From Tilletiopsis washingtonensis (lineage: Eukaryota; Basidiomycota; Exobasidiomycetes; Entylomatales): 64,000 nucleotides of DNA. Positions 45,701 through 56,691 of this stretch are shown here, in pieces. The stretch's first letter is position 1. Every line of letters starts with the position of its first letter. The stretch is taken from NCBI RefSeq assembly GCF_003144115.1, contig NW_020312008.1:400477-464476 (forward strand). The letters run 5' to 3'. The notes under the pieces are model-generated. The model had not been told where the DNA came from. It did not search any database and saw nothing but the letters and a program-made list of their open reading frames with translations. The position numbers and the translations under genes were made by a program.

Positions 45701-47870
45701 CGCTCTGAACCCGCAAGCGCCCGATGCCGCATCGCAGCAGCAGGGCCAGCCCGGCTCGCAGGGTACCGCTCAGTTCCAGGCCGCGCAAGCTGCCATGCGC
45801 GCGCTGCAGAGCGGCACGCTCAACCGGCAACAGCAGGAAGCTGCGTACGCAGCTGTGCGGGCCGGTACTGCTGGTCTGCAGCCTGGCGCACGGGCACCGC
45901 AACCAGCGCAAGGCGCACCGCAGAGTGTGCCACCGTCGGGCACCAGCGCGCCTGTCCCGCCGCCCACGATGGCTGTCGCCATGCAGCAACAGCAACAGCA
46001 GCAGCAGGCCGCCGCCGCAGCGGGCGCACCCTTAGCGCCAGGTCTTGGCGCTGCTGCCGCGCAGGCACTCGCCGGCCTGCCGGGCCAGGGCCAGGCGAGC
46101 GTGGCGCCTCCGCCGCCGAGCAAGTTCAAGATCGAGTACATGCCAATCCGCCGGGATCTGAAGAGCCACGGCGGCTGGGACCTGGAGCAGGTCGACGAGG
46201 TGCTCGGTCCGACGCTGGAGGGCCGCGGGCGCCTGCCGCGCACGGTTCGAGAGCTCGGTCTCATCGACGTGCTCGGCCTCACGATGTCGCTGCGGAGCCG
46301 GCTAGAGACGGAGGTTGCATACGCGCTCAACGCTCTCTGCATCATCTCGGCCGGCAGCGGCGCGCCGCCCAACATCGAGTACACCTTCCCGCTCGCCCCT
46401 TGCGAAGATCTGCTCGACGAGCTGCTCGAGCTGCTCGAGGAGTCGGCATTCGGCCGCGACGAGGATGCGCTAGATGCCACTCTCACCTCCGAGCGCGTGC
46501 CCGCCGACGGGGAAGCGGACGTCACCGCACCAGAGAACCTCACGCATCGCGACTGGGTGCTCGCAGCCCTCGAGGACGAGGAGAACCCGCAGCCTCTGCG
46601 CCGGCGCAGACGGCGGGCGCTGTCCATGCCCGAGACGGACGAGAATGGCGCCGGGCCATCGCGCAAGCGGCGAGCGGTCTCTCGGCTGCGCGCCACAGCC
46701 GACTCTGATCCCGGCGCGAGCGCGTCTACGCCGCCAGCCAGTCCGCCAGCACGCGCCGCAAAAGCTGACGACGACGAGGTCGAGGAGCTGTCAGGCCCAA
46801 AGCACTGGGCGTCGCTCCGGCAGGAGCGCTTCGCCGAGCGCTCAGCAGCGCTCGCGCTGACAGTGCTCGACATCGTGCGCAACTTCTCGGTCATGCCGGA
46901 CAACGTCGAGCTGCTGGCGCAACATCCGCGCGCGCTGCGTCTGCTTGCGCGCCTGTGCGTGGCCACAGAGCGGGAGACACGCGAGATGCTGCATCTGCGT
47001 GGCGCGCTCAAGGAGCCAGAGGCAGAGCTGGACGACGCCTCGCGCAGCAGTGCCGCCGACGAGGACGAGCGGACGGTCTTCACGCCGGCAGAGGCGCTGC
47101 GCGTGCGCAAGGATGTGCTCGCCATGCTGTCGCACATCGCCGGCCCTCACCTGCGGCTGTCCAAGCTTGGACGATCGGCGACGATGGCGCTCTTCGACCT
47201 GCTCACCGCCTTCATCATCGACGCCGGCGACATGGAGCACACGTCTGGCCGCGTCTGGAGCACCGACATTGGTGGCCCACCGCCGCAGCCCGGCCAGCGG
47301 CCGCAGCTGCTGAACCGCAAGGTGCCGCAGCACGCCGACTCTGCGCTCGATGCCTTCTCTCGCTTCGCGCAGCCGGACGAGAACCGCGAGGTGCTCAGCG
47401 CGATTGTGCCGGCCGCGAAGCTGCTGCGCCTGGGCACGTGCCTCACGCGCCTGCTGCCGGTCAGCGAGCTTGACTTCTACATCATCAAGACGGAGGGCCG
47501 GCTAGCGTACCACGAGCGCGCGGCGATGTCGCTGTACAACATTGCCTTCCTCGCGCCGCCGCGCATCAAGGCGGCACTGCGCGATGCGCCGGGCGTGCCG
47601 GGCGTGCTGTACCGCTGTGTGCGCAAGCTGCTCAAGGTGCACGCCAACTTCGAGGCGAACCCGTTCAGCTGCCTCGTGACGCGCCTGGCCGAGACGCTGC
47701 GCCTGCTCTCCGACGGCAACGACACGTTTGCCACGCTCAACGGCCGCCACACCGCCACGGCGCCCGGCATTCTCGTCGACGAGCTCATGGGCGTGCTCGA
47801 CATCTTTGCCACGGACAACATCGACCCGGGCCTGGTTGCTGAGCTGGAGGTCACTGTATCGACGACGTAA
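42780..47870 (+). CDS. SWI1: SWI/SNF chromatin-remodelling subunit SWI1 (ARID protein)
   Basis: DNA-binding subunit of the SWI/SNF remodeller; nuclear. Exons 42780-43370 and 43536-47870; 1641 residues. Residues 1-400 are Gly/Met/Gln-rich with poly-Gln runs. The ARID spans about 404-518: DFLQTVRAFMAQRGTPLQ, TFYGPSLTP, ELQPLFAMVINVGGSGRL, WAQIAQRLGLA and FEQFWLQRM. Residues about 530-1050 are a second Gln-rich region mixed with Pro, Ala and Met. From about 1056 a folded C-terminal half is typical of SWI1/ARID1 (FKIEYMPIRRDLKSHGGWDL, LTVLDIVRNFSVMPDNVELL, VLAMLSHIAGPHLRLSK and the segment around LARLCVATERETREML). Antisense of the Gln tracts produces long Leu-rich shadows only. Convergent with the UCH gene, 38 bases between stops. 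Confidence 0.92.
43129..43293. repeat. CAG/CAA poly-Gln tract in SWI1 (first)
   Basis: Dense mixed CAG/CAA codons encoding nearly pure Gln runs. Mixed codons reduce slippage, so the tract is probably kept at the protein level. Further tracts lie at about 43980-44100, 44580-44780, 44960-45540. Confidence 0.8.
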
Positions 47871-47908
47871 TGGGACTGCTGCTACTGTTGCGCGCGTCTG
47901 AAGCTGTC

Positions 47909-48727
47909 TCATTCACTGCCGTCTGCCTTGGCCAGCGCGATGATGCTGAAGTTCAGCGAGTCCTTGTCCTGGTCGATCTGAGGGAGCACCGCTGGTCAGC
48001 AGAGCTGCGCAATGGTCCTGCGCTCCACTCACGAAGTGCTCCTGGATCCACTGGCCCACGACGCTCAGCAGGTCCTCCTGGCGCTCGACGCGCTTGCCGC
48101 GGTACATGGGCCCGCGTCTCCGGCCGTCGAGCTCGACGAGCTCGCCATTAGGGGCGCGCACAAAGGCGACAAAGTGCGTGTCGACGTCGTCGGTCGCCTG
48201 CGGCGCCGCCGTCTGGCCCTGCACGGCGACGTCTGCGTGCGCCGAGGCCAGTGCGCCGGAGCTCTGCAGCAGCGCCGCGCGCTCCGCCGGGTCGGAGAGC
48301 GCTGAGGCTGAGGCGAAGAGCTGTGCAAGCGGCGAGTTGGCGGCAATGGCGCTGCGAGCCGGACTGTTGGCCAGCGCGTGGAGCAGCGCAATGGTGCCGC
48401 AGGCGTTGCCGATGTTCTGCTTGAACCAGAGCAGGCCTTCGTCGTCGCCACGCGCGGCCCACTCCTCGTCGGCGGCACGGCGCCGCTGCTCGTAGCCGGC
48501 CGAGATGGGAAAGAGGAGCAGCACGGCGCTGCACGGCTGCGGCACCATGGCCAGCAGCTCGGCGTCGAGGCCGTACACGTCGTGGAAGGCGAAGCGCTCG
48601 GCGTCAAGGCCGAGCTTGGAGCTCCACTGCGAGGGTGTCAGCGAGCGCGCGCCACTGGCTGCGCACGCTTACGCACCGAGGTGAAGAGCTCCGGGTTGGA
48701 CTCGAGCGGGATCCAAGGCACGGCCAT
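47909..48727 (-). CDS. YUH1: Ubiquitin C-terminal hydrolase (UCH, peptidase C12)
   Basis: Cysteine protease releasing ubiquitin or NEDD8/RUB1 from small C-terminal adducts. Exons: 48727-48677, 48626-48033, 47977-47909; 237 residues, the usual UCH-L3/YUH1 size. It starts MAVPWIPLESNPELFTSW, a classic UCH opening. Catalytic residues: oxyanion Gln87 and nucleophile Cys93 in WFKQNIGNACGTIALLHAL, His168 in DTHFVAFVR and Asp184 in ELVELDGRRRGP. The crossover loop region (about 150-160) is Ala/Gln-rich. It ends FSIIALAKADGSE, the conserved last strand. No transmembrane or targeting sequence. Shares a 239-base promoter with the methyltransferase at 48967. Confidence 0.95.
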
Positions 48728-48966
48728 GACTGTGGCTGCTGTAAGGTGCGAGGAGATGAGGTGCTGGTGGTCGGGAGTGGAGAGTGTGCGCGCGGGCCAC
48801 CCTCCACGTTGGGCCGCGCGCCGCGCGCGGCTCCGCCCGAAGATCACACGAGCCGCAACCGCCACCGCTCCTTCCTGTGCCTCTCCAACCACGCGCTCCG
48901 CCTCGCCTCCTTTGCCTTCTCCAGCTCCCTTCTTTCTCACTTCTCTCGGCCTCTGCCGCCTCTCGC

Positions 48967-50125
48967 ATGTCGCTCACGTCACTCTTCCCGCGCGGATCGC
49001 GCTCGCCGTCACCCACGCCCTCGCCGCCCGCCTCGCCCTCAGCCGAGGCCGCTCCCGTCGTGCCGCCACCACGCGACGGCGGCGACGATCCGAACGACCT
49101 AGGCGGCTGCGCTGCGCGTGTCCGCTACTTCGCTTCAGGCGCAGCGCCGCACGTCGAGTACGCAGCTGAGGCTGAGGCGTTCGCTGGGCCGAGCCGGCGC
49201 GGGGCCCCGCAGTCGGGCGACGAGGCCCGGATAGCGACAGATGCCGGGGCAGCAGGCGGCGCACACGGCGCACACTACGACGTCGTGCTGGATCTCGACG
49301 TTCGGAATGGCTGTGGTGGGCGGATCTGGCCCTCAGCCCGCGTGCTAGGCCAGTTTCTTGCTGGCCCGGCGTCGCCCATCCGCGCCGGCGAGGGCAGCGC
49401 GTGGGGCCGCGGCAAGCATGTCATTGAGCTGGGCTCGGGCACGGGACTGCTGGGCTTCCTCGCGGCCAAGCTGGCACCGGAGGCGACGGTGTATGTTACG
49501 GATCAAGAGTGAGTGCCGGCGAGAGAGCAGCTCGGCATGGGCCAAGACCGACCTAAGGGGCGGAGAGCTGACGAGTACGGCGCAGCGTGATGCTCTCGCT
49601 GCTCCATCAAAATCACAAGCTCGACGCTGCAGCATTGCCAAACGTCGTGGTGGCCGAGTGCGACTGGGGCGTGCCAATAGCCGCGCCGCTACCGCAGAAG
49701 GCCGACGTGCTCTTGCTTGCCGGTGAGGAGCCTCGCTCGCTCTCGCAACGCAGCGCCCGGCTGACGCTTGCCGCCAGACTGCGTCTATCTCGAGACTGCC
49801 TTTGCGCCGCTCATCGAGACGATGCGCGGGCTTAGCCGGCCCGACACCGAGATCTGGTTCAGCTACCAGCAAAGGCGGAAGGTGAGGTGGCCGCGTTCTC
49901 ACACGAAGGACCTTCGCTCACGACGGCTCGTCCCTCAGGCAGACAAACGCTTCTTCCTGCAGCTCAAGAAGCACTTCACGGTGGGTGTCGCCATGCTGTG
50001 TCACCGCTACTTCTGGCTGACGGACGCGTCTGCAGTGGGAGGAAGCGCTCGAGCCGGCACAGGCGCGAGAGGTGTCGCCCGCACGCCTGTTCAAGATGCG
50101 TCTACGCGATGCGGGCAAGCAATAG
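48967..50125 (+). CDS. Family-16 lysine methyltransferase (EFM6/METTL21-like)
   Basis: Seven-beta-strand SAM-dependent methyltransferase, most like EFM6, which methylates elongation factor eEF1A. Exons: 48967-49508, 49586-49722, 49778-49881, 49939-49980, 50036-50125; 304 residues, phases close. The first 90 residues are a Ser/Pro/Ala-rich extension. Then RIWPSARVLGQFL, SAM motif I GKHVIELGSGTGLLGFLAAK, post-I VYVTDQD, the motif ADCVYLETAFAPLIETM, and WFSYQQRRKADKRFFLQLKK, a hallmark of this group. It ends RLFKMRLRDAGKQ. Substrate is inferred from the family, not shown. Shares a short divergent promoter with the UCH gene. Confidence 0.86.
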
Positions 50126-51594
50126 CACATCTTGCTTTGTCGTCCTCTGGCTTCTGGCGAGCGCGGGCGGAGCGCTCCATCGCAGCAGATCCCACTCGCT
50201 CCCGCAAAGAAGAGGAGCGAAGCTCTCCGCCTCTAGACGCCGAGGGCCGTCGCACGCGGCTTGGGTCTTGCGCAGTCATCACCATGCACCATCTCATTTG
50301 CGCGATGGGTCTTGGCTGCGGTCCGCTCATGCATTCGGGATTGCACTTCTCGCCTCCTCGTTCCTAACCCGCAGCTATGGGAGCGGCTTCGAGATCCCGA
50401 AGCCTGTCAGAGGGCGCTTCCACGCGCGCTGTTTCCGGTCATCCGCACCTGCGTTGGCCGAGGCCAGGCCGGGGAAGGTCGTCGTATAGCCCCGCCTTCG
50501 GGTCAGGCACAGAAAGGGGATGATCGGCTGCCTCCTGCCGCACTTCCGCCTCTGCCGATGCTGGACGACGAGCGATAGCCGAGCTGAAGAGGGGCGCGAT
50601 CGCCCTCGAGAGTAGACGTCACGACTCGCGAAGGCAATACGGCGGATGCCAGATCACGCGCGATGAAGACTTGCTGTGTGTGCGCTGCCGGCGGCTAGGC
50701 GGCATCGGAGCGCGCCATCGGGCCGGGCATCATCTCTCTGCGCCCCGCGACGGAGCAAGCTCACGCCTATCAGCTGCCGGGCTCCGAGCGGCGGTGCTGA
50801 CTTGAGCTTGCGAGGGGTTGCGCCGCCGCGGGACGAGCGAGGTGAGATGCGCAGCAGCTCTGTACCTGACGGCGGGAACCGCCCGCAGCAGCCCTCAGGC
50901 CGCCGCCAACGCTCCTCTCGTTGTCGCGTCTCGCATGCGCTGACGCCGCTCGTGCGCCCTCTTGAAAGCGGCAGGCCGCATCGCCGCTTCCTGCGCTGCG
51001 GCCGCGTGTGGCGTGAGGGCCCTGCATGCTGCATGCGTGAGGCGCAGAGCCGCCAACGCGCACGGGGAGCACGGCATGACACCTCGCCGAGCTCGCCGAG
51101 GTGGCCGAGCAGCGTCACCTGACGGCTGCAAGGCTCGTGCCGTGCCCGGCGCGTACGTGGGAGCTCCCCGCGCGCGTGGCACGCGCCTTGGACCGCGGGG
51201 CGGGGCCAGCTGTCGAGCTCGCCGCCTCCTTCCTTCCCGGCAGCCACCTCTCAAGACAGCGGCCAACGCCCAAAGAAGAGCTGAAAGGGGAAGAGGCGAT
51301 CACGACTCTCACGACCACGACGACGCGGCACACTCCTCGCTGCACACTCAGGGCAGGAACATTGGCTTGCGGCTCCACTCCTCAACCCAACGCGGCAGCA
51401 GGCCCCCTCATCAGCCCCGCCCGCCGGCGAGCCTCTCCCGTCGCCTCGAGACGCCGGCCCCTGAACGCCCAAGTGCGTCGCCGATCTCGCGCAGAGGGGC
51501 ACGTCGTGCTCGCCGACCATCGAACTCGCCGAGGTCATCTCTCGCCGCTTCTCTACGCACCACCGTGACCTCGGCCCCTCGTGACGCCGCCACG
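50126..51594. other. Gene-poor 1.5 kb stretch before the ABC transporter
   Basis: Many short overlapping Arg/Ala/Ser-rich open frames on both strands, none with motif or splice support. The last 300 bases are the likely transporter promoter, though a missed upstream exon with a signal peptide is possible. No repeats were recognised. Confidence 0.5.
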
Positions 51595-54500
51595 ATGAGC
51601 AACGCGACGAGCATGACGCTCTACGAGCCGTGTCCGGTGCGTCGGCCCCGCTGCACACGCCTCGGCTCAAGACTGACCATCCCGAGCGCAGCCCGGACTC
51701 GGCGGCAGTGACTGCGCGCAGGCGACGTGCGCCTCGCCGTTCACCGCGCCCGCCTCGCGCCCGGCCTCAGCCACCGCCTGCAGCACCTGTGACTCGGGCT
51801 TCAGGGGCCTCAACGTGGGTGCTCGCGTATGCTCTTTCTGCGCAAACGTGCTGACTCTTCTCTCATCAGTGCAACGTCTGCAGCGGCAGAGGCTCGTGCG
51901 CTGCGATCCAGACTCAAAAGGGCGTTCAAATGGGAACTGGCGCCAGCACGCTCACGGTGAGACCGCTTAGGCCACATCTTTGGCCCAAACAGAGCTGACG
52001 GTGGCGGCGCAGTGCGACACGCAGCCCGACTCTGCGGCGGTCGGCGTCAAGTACGGCGAATGCAAGGTGTCGTCGCCGACGTTCTCGGCACTCTTTGCCG
52101 GCGACATGCGCCTCACCATGACCAAGGTGGCGCCCAGCGGCGCCGGCGAGATGGGCGCGCTGGGCCTCGGCACCTGGCCTGCGCAGGCCGGCACGACGCT
52201 CACGCAGCTGTGGCTCGACGGCATCGAGCAGTTCTACTGCCAGGCCAGCGGCTGCGTCAACTCGAACGTCACCGAGTCGGTCGCCAGCACTGCCAAGTTC
52301 GGCACGTCGGACTGGGCGTGCTCGAATCTCCAGTGCCACTGCATCTCCAGCTCCAAGATCTGCAGTCCCGACGCGCCGTTCGGCATCGGCAAGATCATCG
52401 CCGGGCAGAACGGCTCGCTCTCGATGCCGTGCGACTACGCGGATCCCAACGACGAGAACGCGACCACGCAGTGTGCCTTCAAGAGCCAGGTCATCACCAG
52501 CACGCTGGGCGAGGGCGGCTTGTCCCTCACCGAATGCTCCTTCGGCAGCTGTCTCTCGCAGCAGAGCATTCAGAACGCGTGGTACGACGCCGCTCAGGCC
52601 GATCCGGCCAAGAGCGGCGGCGTCAACCTGTCGGGAGGAGTGATCGGAGGTTTGGCGGTGCTTGGCGTGTTCCTGGCGGGCATTGCGGCCTTCGTCGTCT
52701 ATGGCATCATGGCGCGCCGTCGTGCCGCAGCGCGCCTGCGCAAGCCCCGCCCCGAGGCGTTTGGCCTCCGCTGGGATTCCCTGCACTTCCAGCTGCCCAA
52801 TGGCAGCGCCCTGCAGCGCTTCACGGGCGTCGGCGCCGCCGTCGTGCGCAAGCGCAAGGCCTACGACGAGGAGCACGAGATGTCGCAGATCGCACGCGAC
52901 AAGGGCCGCCGCAGCGGCCACATCCTGCGCGGTGTCTCGGGCGAGGCGCCGCCCGGCGGGCTCACGGCCATCATGGGCGCCTCCGGCGCGGGCAAGACCA
53001 CCCTCGTCGAGATCCTCTCGGGCAAGAACAAGCGCGGCACGGCCACTGGCGGCCTGGCGTATGTCTCCGGCGACGGCACGGTGCTGCCCAGTGCGCCGCC
53101 GAGCGACTGCCGCGTGCTGTGCTTTGTCGACCAAGAGGACCACCTGCCGCCGCACTCGACGGTCCGCGAGGCGCTTTCCTTTGCCGCCGAGCTCGCCAAC
53201 CCGGAGAACGTGACGGCTGCTGAGCGCGCCCAGATCGTCGACGACACGATCGCCACGCTCGGCCTCGGTGCCGTCGCCGGCGCCCTCATCGGCGACCGCA
53301 AGCGTCGCGGCCTCAGTGGCGGCGAGAAGCGCCGTGTCAGCATCGGCATCGCTGCTGTGGCACGTCCGTCGATTCTCGTGCTCGACGAGCCGCTCAGCGG
53401 CCTCGACTCGCTCGCAGCCATGCAGGTCATGCAGGCGCTGCGTGCCATGGCATCGGGTCCGCGCTCCGGCACGACGGTCATCATGACGCTGCACCAGCCG
53501 TCGTTCGAGATCTTCGAGATGCCGAACAAGATCATGGTCATGGCGCACGGCGAGACCGTCTTCGACGCCGCTCCGTTCACCGCGCTCACCTGGTGCCGTC
53601 GCCGCAACGCGAACATCTCGATGGGCCAGAATGTCGCCGACGTGCTAATCAAGATCTGCTCGGAGGGTGCTCCTTCCACGGGCTCGGCGTCGAACTCCAT
53701 CTCCGAGACCCAGCAGGCGACGGGCGTCGCCTCCAGCGTCGAGGGCAGCGAGAAGGACGAGTGGCGCCAGCGCGTCGGCACGGCTCCGGACGTCAAGACA
53801 CCCGGCAGTCCCGGCGCCTATGCCGTCAACATGCCCATCGTCGGCCCTCGCGGGCCGCTCGTCGCAAGCCACGGCGCCACGCCGACGACACTGGCGACGC
53901 AGATGCGCGCCCTCGTCGCCAGACAGGTCAAGACGGCCAAGCGCGACCCTACCGGGCCGCTCGCGCACATCCTCGGCAGTGTTGCCATCGGGCTGTTCGT
54001 GGGCGGAGCGTTCTTCCAGATCGACCTCACGATAGCCGGCTTCCAGAACCGCATCGGATCGCTGTTCTTCGTCTACATCCTCATGACCTTTGCCTCGCTC
54101 TCTGCGACCGTGGGCATCGACCGAGCACGGCCGCTGATGGAACGCGAGCGCGCCGCGGGTCATTACCACTCCATGGCCTGGCTGGCCACGTATTTGGCCT
54201 ACGATCTGCTGCTGCTGCGCGCTATCCCGGCGGTTCTGCTCGCGACAATCGTCTACTGGATGGTCGGCCTGCATCCATCAGCGCAGAACTTCTTCCAGTA
54301 TTTGCTCGTCTCCGTGGTCTACGCCGCCGTCGCGGGCGTGTTCTCGGCGCTGCTCGGCGTGATCGCCGCCGACCTGTCCGTTGCGGTGCTCCTCGCCGGT
54401 CTGAACATCTTGTTCAACATCGCATTTGGTGAGTCGTCGCGCATTGGGTGCCTCCTCGACACACGTTGGGTTCCGGCCGTCATGCACACCTGCTCTGCGC

Positions 54501-54914
54501 TGCGTGGCGCCGTCTCGCGGCTCTGCTGACGGTATGCCACTCCTCTCTAGGCGGCTTCCTGCTCTCGCTCGACCACCTGCCGTCAGTTCTGAGATGGATC
54601 CGCTGGTTGTGCCCGCTCAAGTATGCCCTCGAGGCTGTCGGGTCAAACGAGCTCGTGGGCCTGGAGCTCGTCGACAACCTTGCCGGCGTGCCGATCCGCA
54701 CGCCCGTGTCCCTCTTCGCAGGCGGTCTCTTCGGCTTCCAGGACGGCTCCTACTATCGCGATCTGCTTGTGCTGGCGCTGCCCTTCCTCGTTGTGAGTAC
54801 GGAAGCAGGCTGGGTGTGTCCCATCGAGCGACAGGCTGACACGCGCTGCTCTCGCAGGGCTTCATTGTGCTCCTTGCTCTTGCCACGCAGACGCTGATGC
54901 GCGAGCGCTGCTGA
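51595..54914 (+). CDS. ABCG (White-type) ABC transporter with Cys-rich N-terminal domain
   Basis: Half-transporter of the ABCG group, similar in plan to yeast ADP1. Exons: 51595-51636, 51722-51814, 51870-51956, 52013-54428, 54551-54792, 54858-54914; 978 residues. The first three short exons and the start of exon 4 give a Cys-rich EGF-like region (LYEPCPATCASPF, ACSTCDSGFRG, CNVCSGRGSCA). Intron 3 (56 nt) was chosen for its CTGAC branch site and frame. A TM segment (GGLAVLGVFLAGIAAFVVYG, about 283-305) precedes the ATPase: Walker A GASGAGKTT near 396, signature LSGGEKRRVSI, Walker B ILVLDEPLSGLDS, H-loop TLHQPS. The C-terminal half has the usual TM bundle (SVAIGLFVGGAFFQIDL onward) and an extracellular loop. 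Substrate unknown. A signal peptide expected before the Cys-rich part is not seen, so the true start may be upstream. Confidence 0.87.
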
Positions 54915-55394
54915 GTTGCACATAGCTACATCTCTCTCTCGCGCTCTCTCTCTGTTCCTGTCGTGTTACCCTTCCCATCGTGTCACCTGCCTTGGCTTTC
55001 TTTACCTTATGCCCGCCCTACCAACGCTTTTGGTGTCGGACAGCGCCGCCGCGCGTCTCTTCATCACACCACGCTGCCATTTCAGACTATTTGTTCTTGT
55101 AGAAGACCTCGTCACAATCTCTTTATTGCTCCTACTAGAATGTGCGTGCGAGCTGCGACTCGTGAAGCCCAGCGAGTACTGAGGTGGCCGGCTTGTCCTG
55201 TCCAGGGGGCGGCGGAGTCAAGTAAGAGTGGAGGCGACGCGCAGCGCCGCTCACGCCCAGCTCGAATTTGCCGCGCGTCAGAGTCTGCGCCCTTGCTTCC
55301 CAACCACGACATCAAGCTCAGCCGCCAGACATCAAGCTCTGCCTCAGCCAGCGCCAGTCTTTGTTTGGCGCCCAGGCTCCGCAAACTCGCCGCA
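54915..55394. other. Intergenic, 480 bases
   Basis: The transporter 3' UTR and promoter of the next gene. CT-rich words occur near 54930-54955, and the middle is AT-richer than average. No gene was seen. Confidence 0.55.
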
Positions 55395-56398
55395 ATGGAG
55401 ACGCGGCTGCTGACCGAGAAGCCGCGCAAGGCTGCGCCAAAGGTCGCGCTCAAGCACGCCTACTCGCCGGCGCCGGGCGGCGTCGAGTCCAACCTGCTGG
55501 TCCTGCTGCATGGTCTCGGCGACACGCACGTGCCATTCCTGACGCTAGGGCGCACGCTACAGGCTCAGCTGCCGCAGTGCGCTGTGCTGAGTCTCGAGGC
55601 GCCGTCGCAGGTGCCTATGCTGGGCGGCGGCATGTGGTGGGAGCACTGGGACGAGCTCGGCGAGGGTGAGCGCAGAGAGTAGCGCGGTGAGTGCGCAAAG
55701 GCTGACGCTCTGCGCGTAGTGCTGGTGCCGGACGCCCAGAACCCATCAAAAGCTGTGGCAGCGCTCAGCACGCTACTGTCGTCGCTCGTGGACTCGACTG
55801 GCTGGCCGGCAAAGGCGATCCACCTGCTCGGATTCGGACAAGGCGCGAGTGCAGCAGCCGAGGCGGCGCTGGCGTGGACGCGCTCGCGCAAGGGAAAGGA
55901 CGGCGAGCAAGGCCTCGGCAGCGTCGTGGCCATCTGCGGCGCGCTCGTGTCGGTGAGTGCGATGCCAAAGTGATGGCTCAGGGCCAAGTAGAGCGGAGCA
56001 TCGAGGCCGCGATGTGACTGTCACAGGCTTGTCATGCGAGCCCATGCGCGAGCTCGGCCACAGCTCGGACGATGCGCGAGCCTGATTCCGCCACTCGCGA
56101 TCTCTCTACGCTCGACGGCTAACGCTCCTGCCGGCAGTTCCCGACACCGCCAGCGACCTCCACGCCTCTGCTCTACATGCATCGCTCGTCAGCGACGGCC
56201 GCCTCAGCGCTCAGCTCGCTGCGCCGCGGCTTCGCGCCCGTCGTGGAGCACAAGCTGGCCGCCGGGCCCGACGCCATGCCGCGCGGCACTGAATGGGGCC
56301 CCATGCTCAAGTTCTGGTCCGAGGGCCGCTGGCGCAATCGCGGCAAGTGGGAGCGCGAGGGCGAGGTGTATGCAGTGGAGCCGGGCGCAGCGAAATGA
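55395..56398 (+). CDS. Alpha/beta-hydrolase-fold, carboxylesterase-like protein lacking the usual Ser
   Basis: Exons 55395-55665, 55720-55952 and 56138-56398; 254 residues. It has the fold start ESNLLVLLHGLGDTHVPFLT, LGRTLQAQLPQCAVLSLEAP, and the strand-elbow IHLLGFGQGASAAAEAAL, typical of the phospholipase/carboxylesterase (acyl-protein thioesterase) family. At the nucleophile elbow, where the family has GFSQG, this protein has GFGQG, so Ser is replaced by Gly130. The usual HGxxD near the acid residue reads YMHRSSATA, and the C terminus has MPRGTEWGPMLKFWSEGRW. So the standard triad is not visible. A related fungal group of unknown function may share this; a pseudo-enzyme or a different mechanism is possible. 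Intron 2 is long (185 nt). Confidence 0.8.
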
Positions 56399-56691
56399 GC
56401 ACACGTCAAACATCACGTCGGACTGCGAGCGGGGAAGCTGTGAACGAGCGATGTATTGATGGTGACTGCGCCATGAAGAGGTGCTCATGGTCGTGAAGAT
56501 GGTGATACAGCGAATGTTGTGTGAGGAAGAATGAAAGCGAGAGAACAAGACGTGCGTGCGACAGGCCAGGAGCGGCCGACGAAGCGAGTGCCCGGATGTG
56601 CAGGCACATCGCTGTGGTACGGGAGGACGGGTCGTTGCTCAGAAGCGGGCCGTGCAGAGAACGGCCTGGACTAGACGGACCAGCCGACGAG

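Noticed and set aside
43560-45995. 811-codon Leu-rich antisense open frame
   Set aside because: It is the reverse complement of the SWI1 poly-Gln (CAG) tracts, which read as CTG/Leu on the other strand.
51957-51970. 14-nt GTGAGA...TTAG segment as an intron in the ABC transporter
   Set aside because: Too short; the 56-nt intron 51957-52012 with a CTGAC branch site keeps frame and fits local intron sizes.
51926-53548. 540-codon antisense open frame in the ABC transporter
   Set aside because: It covers the Walker A, signature and Walker B coding region on the opposite strand; composition only, no family resemblance.
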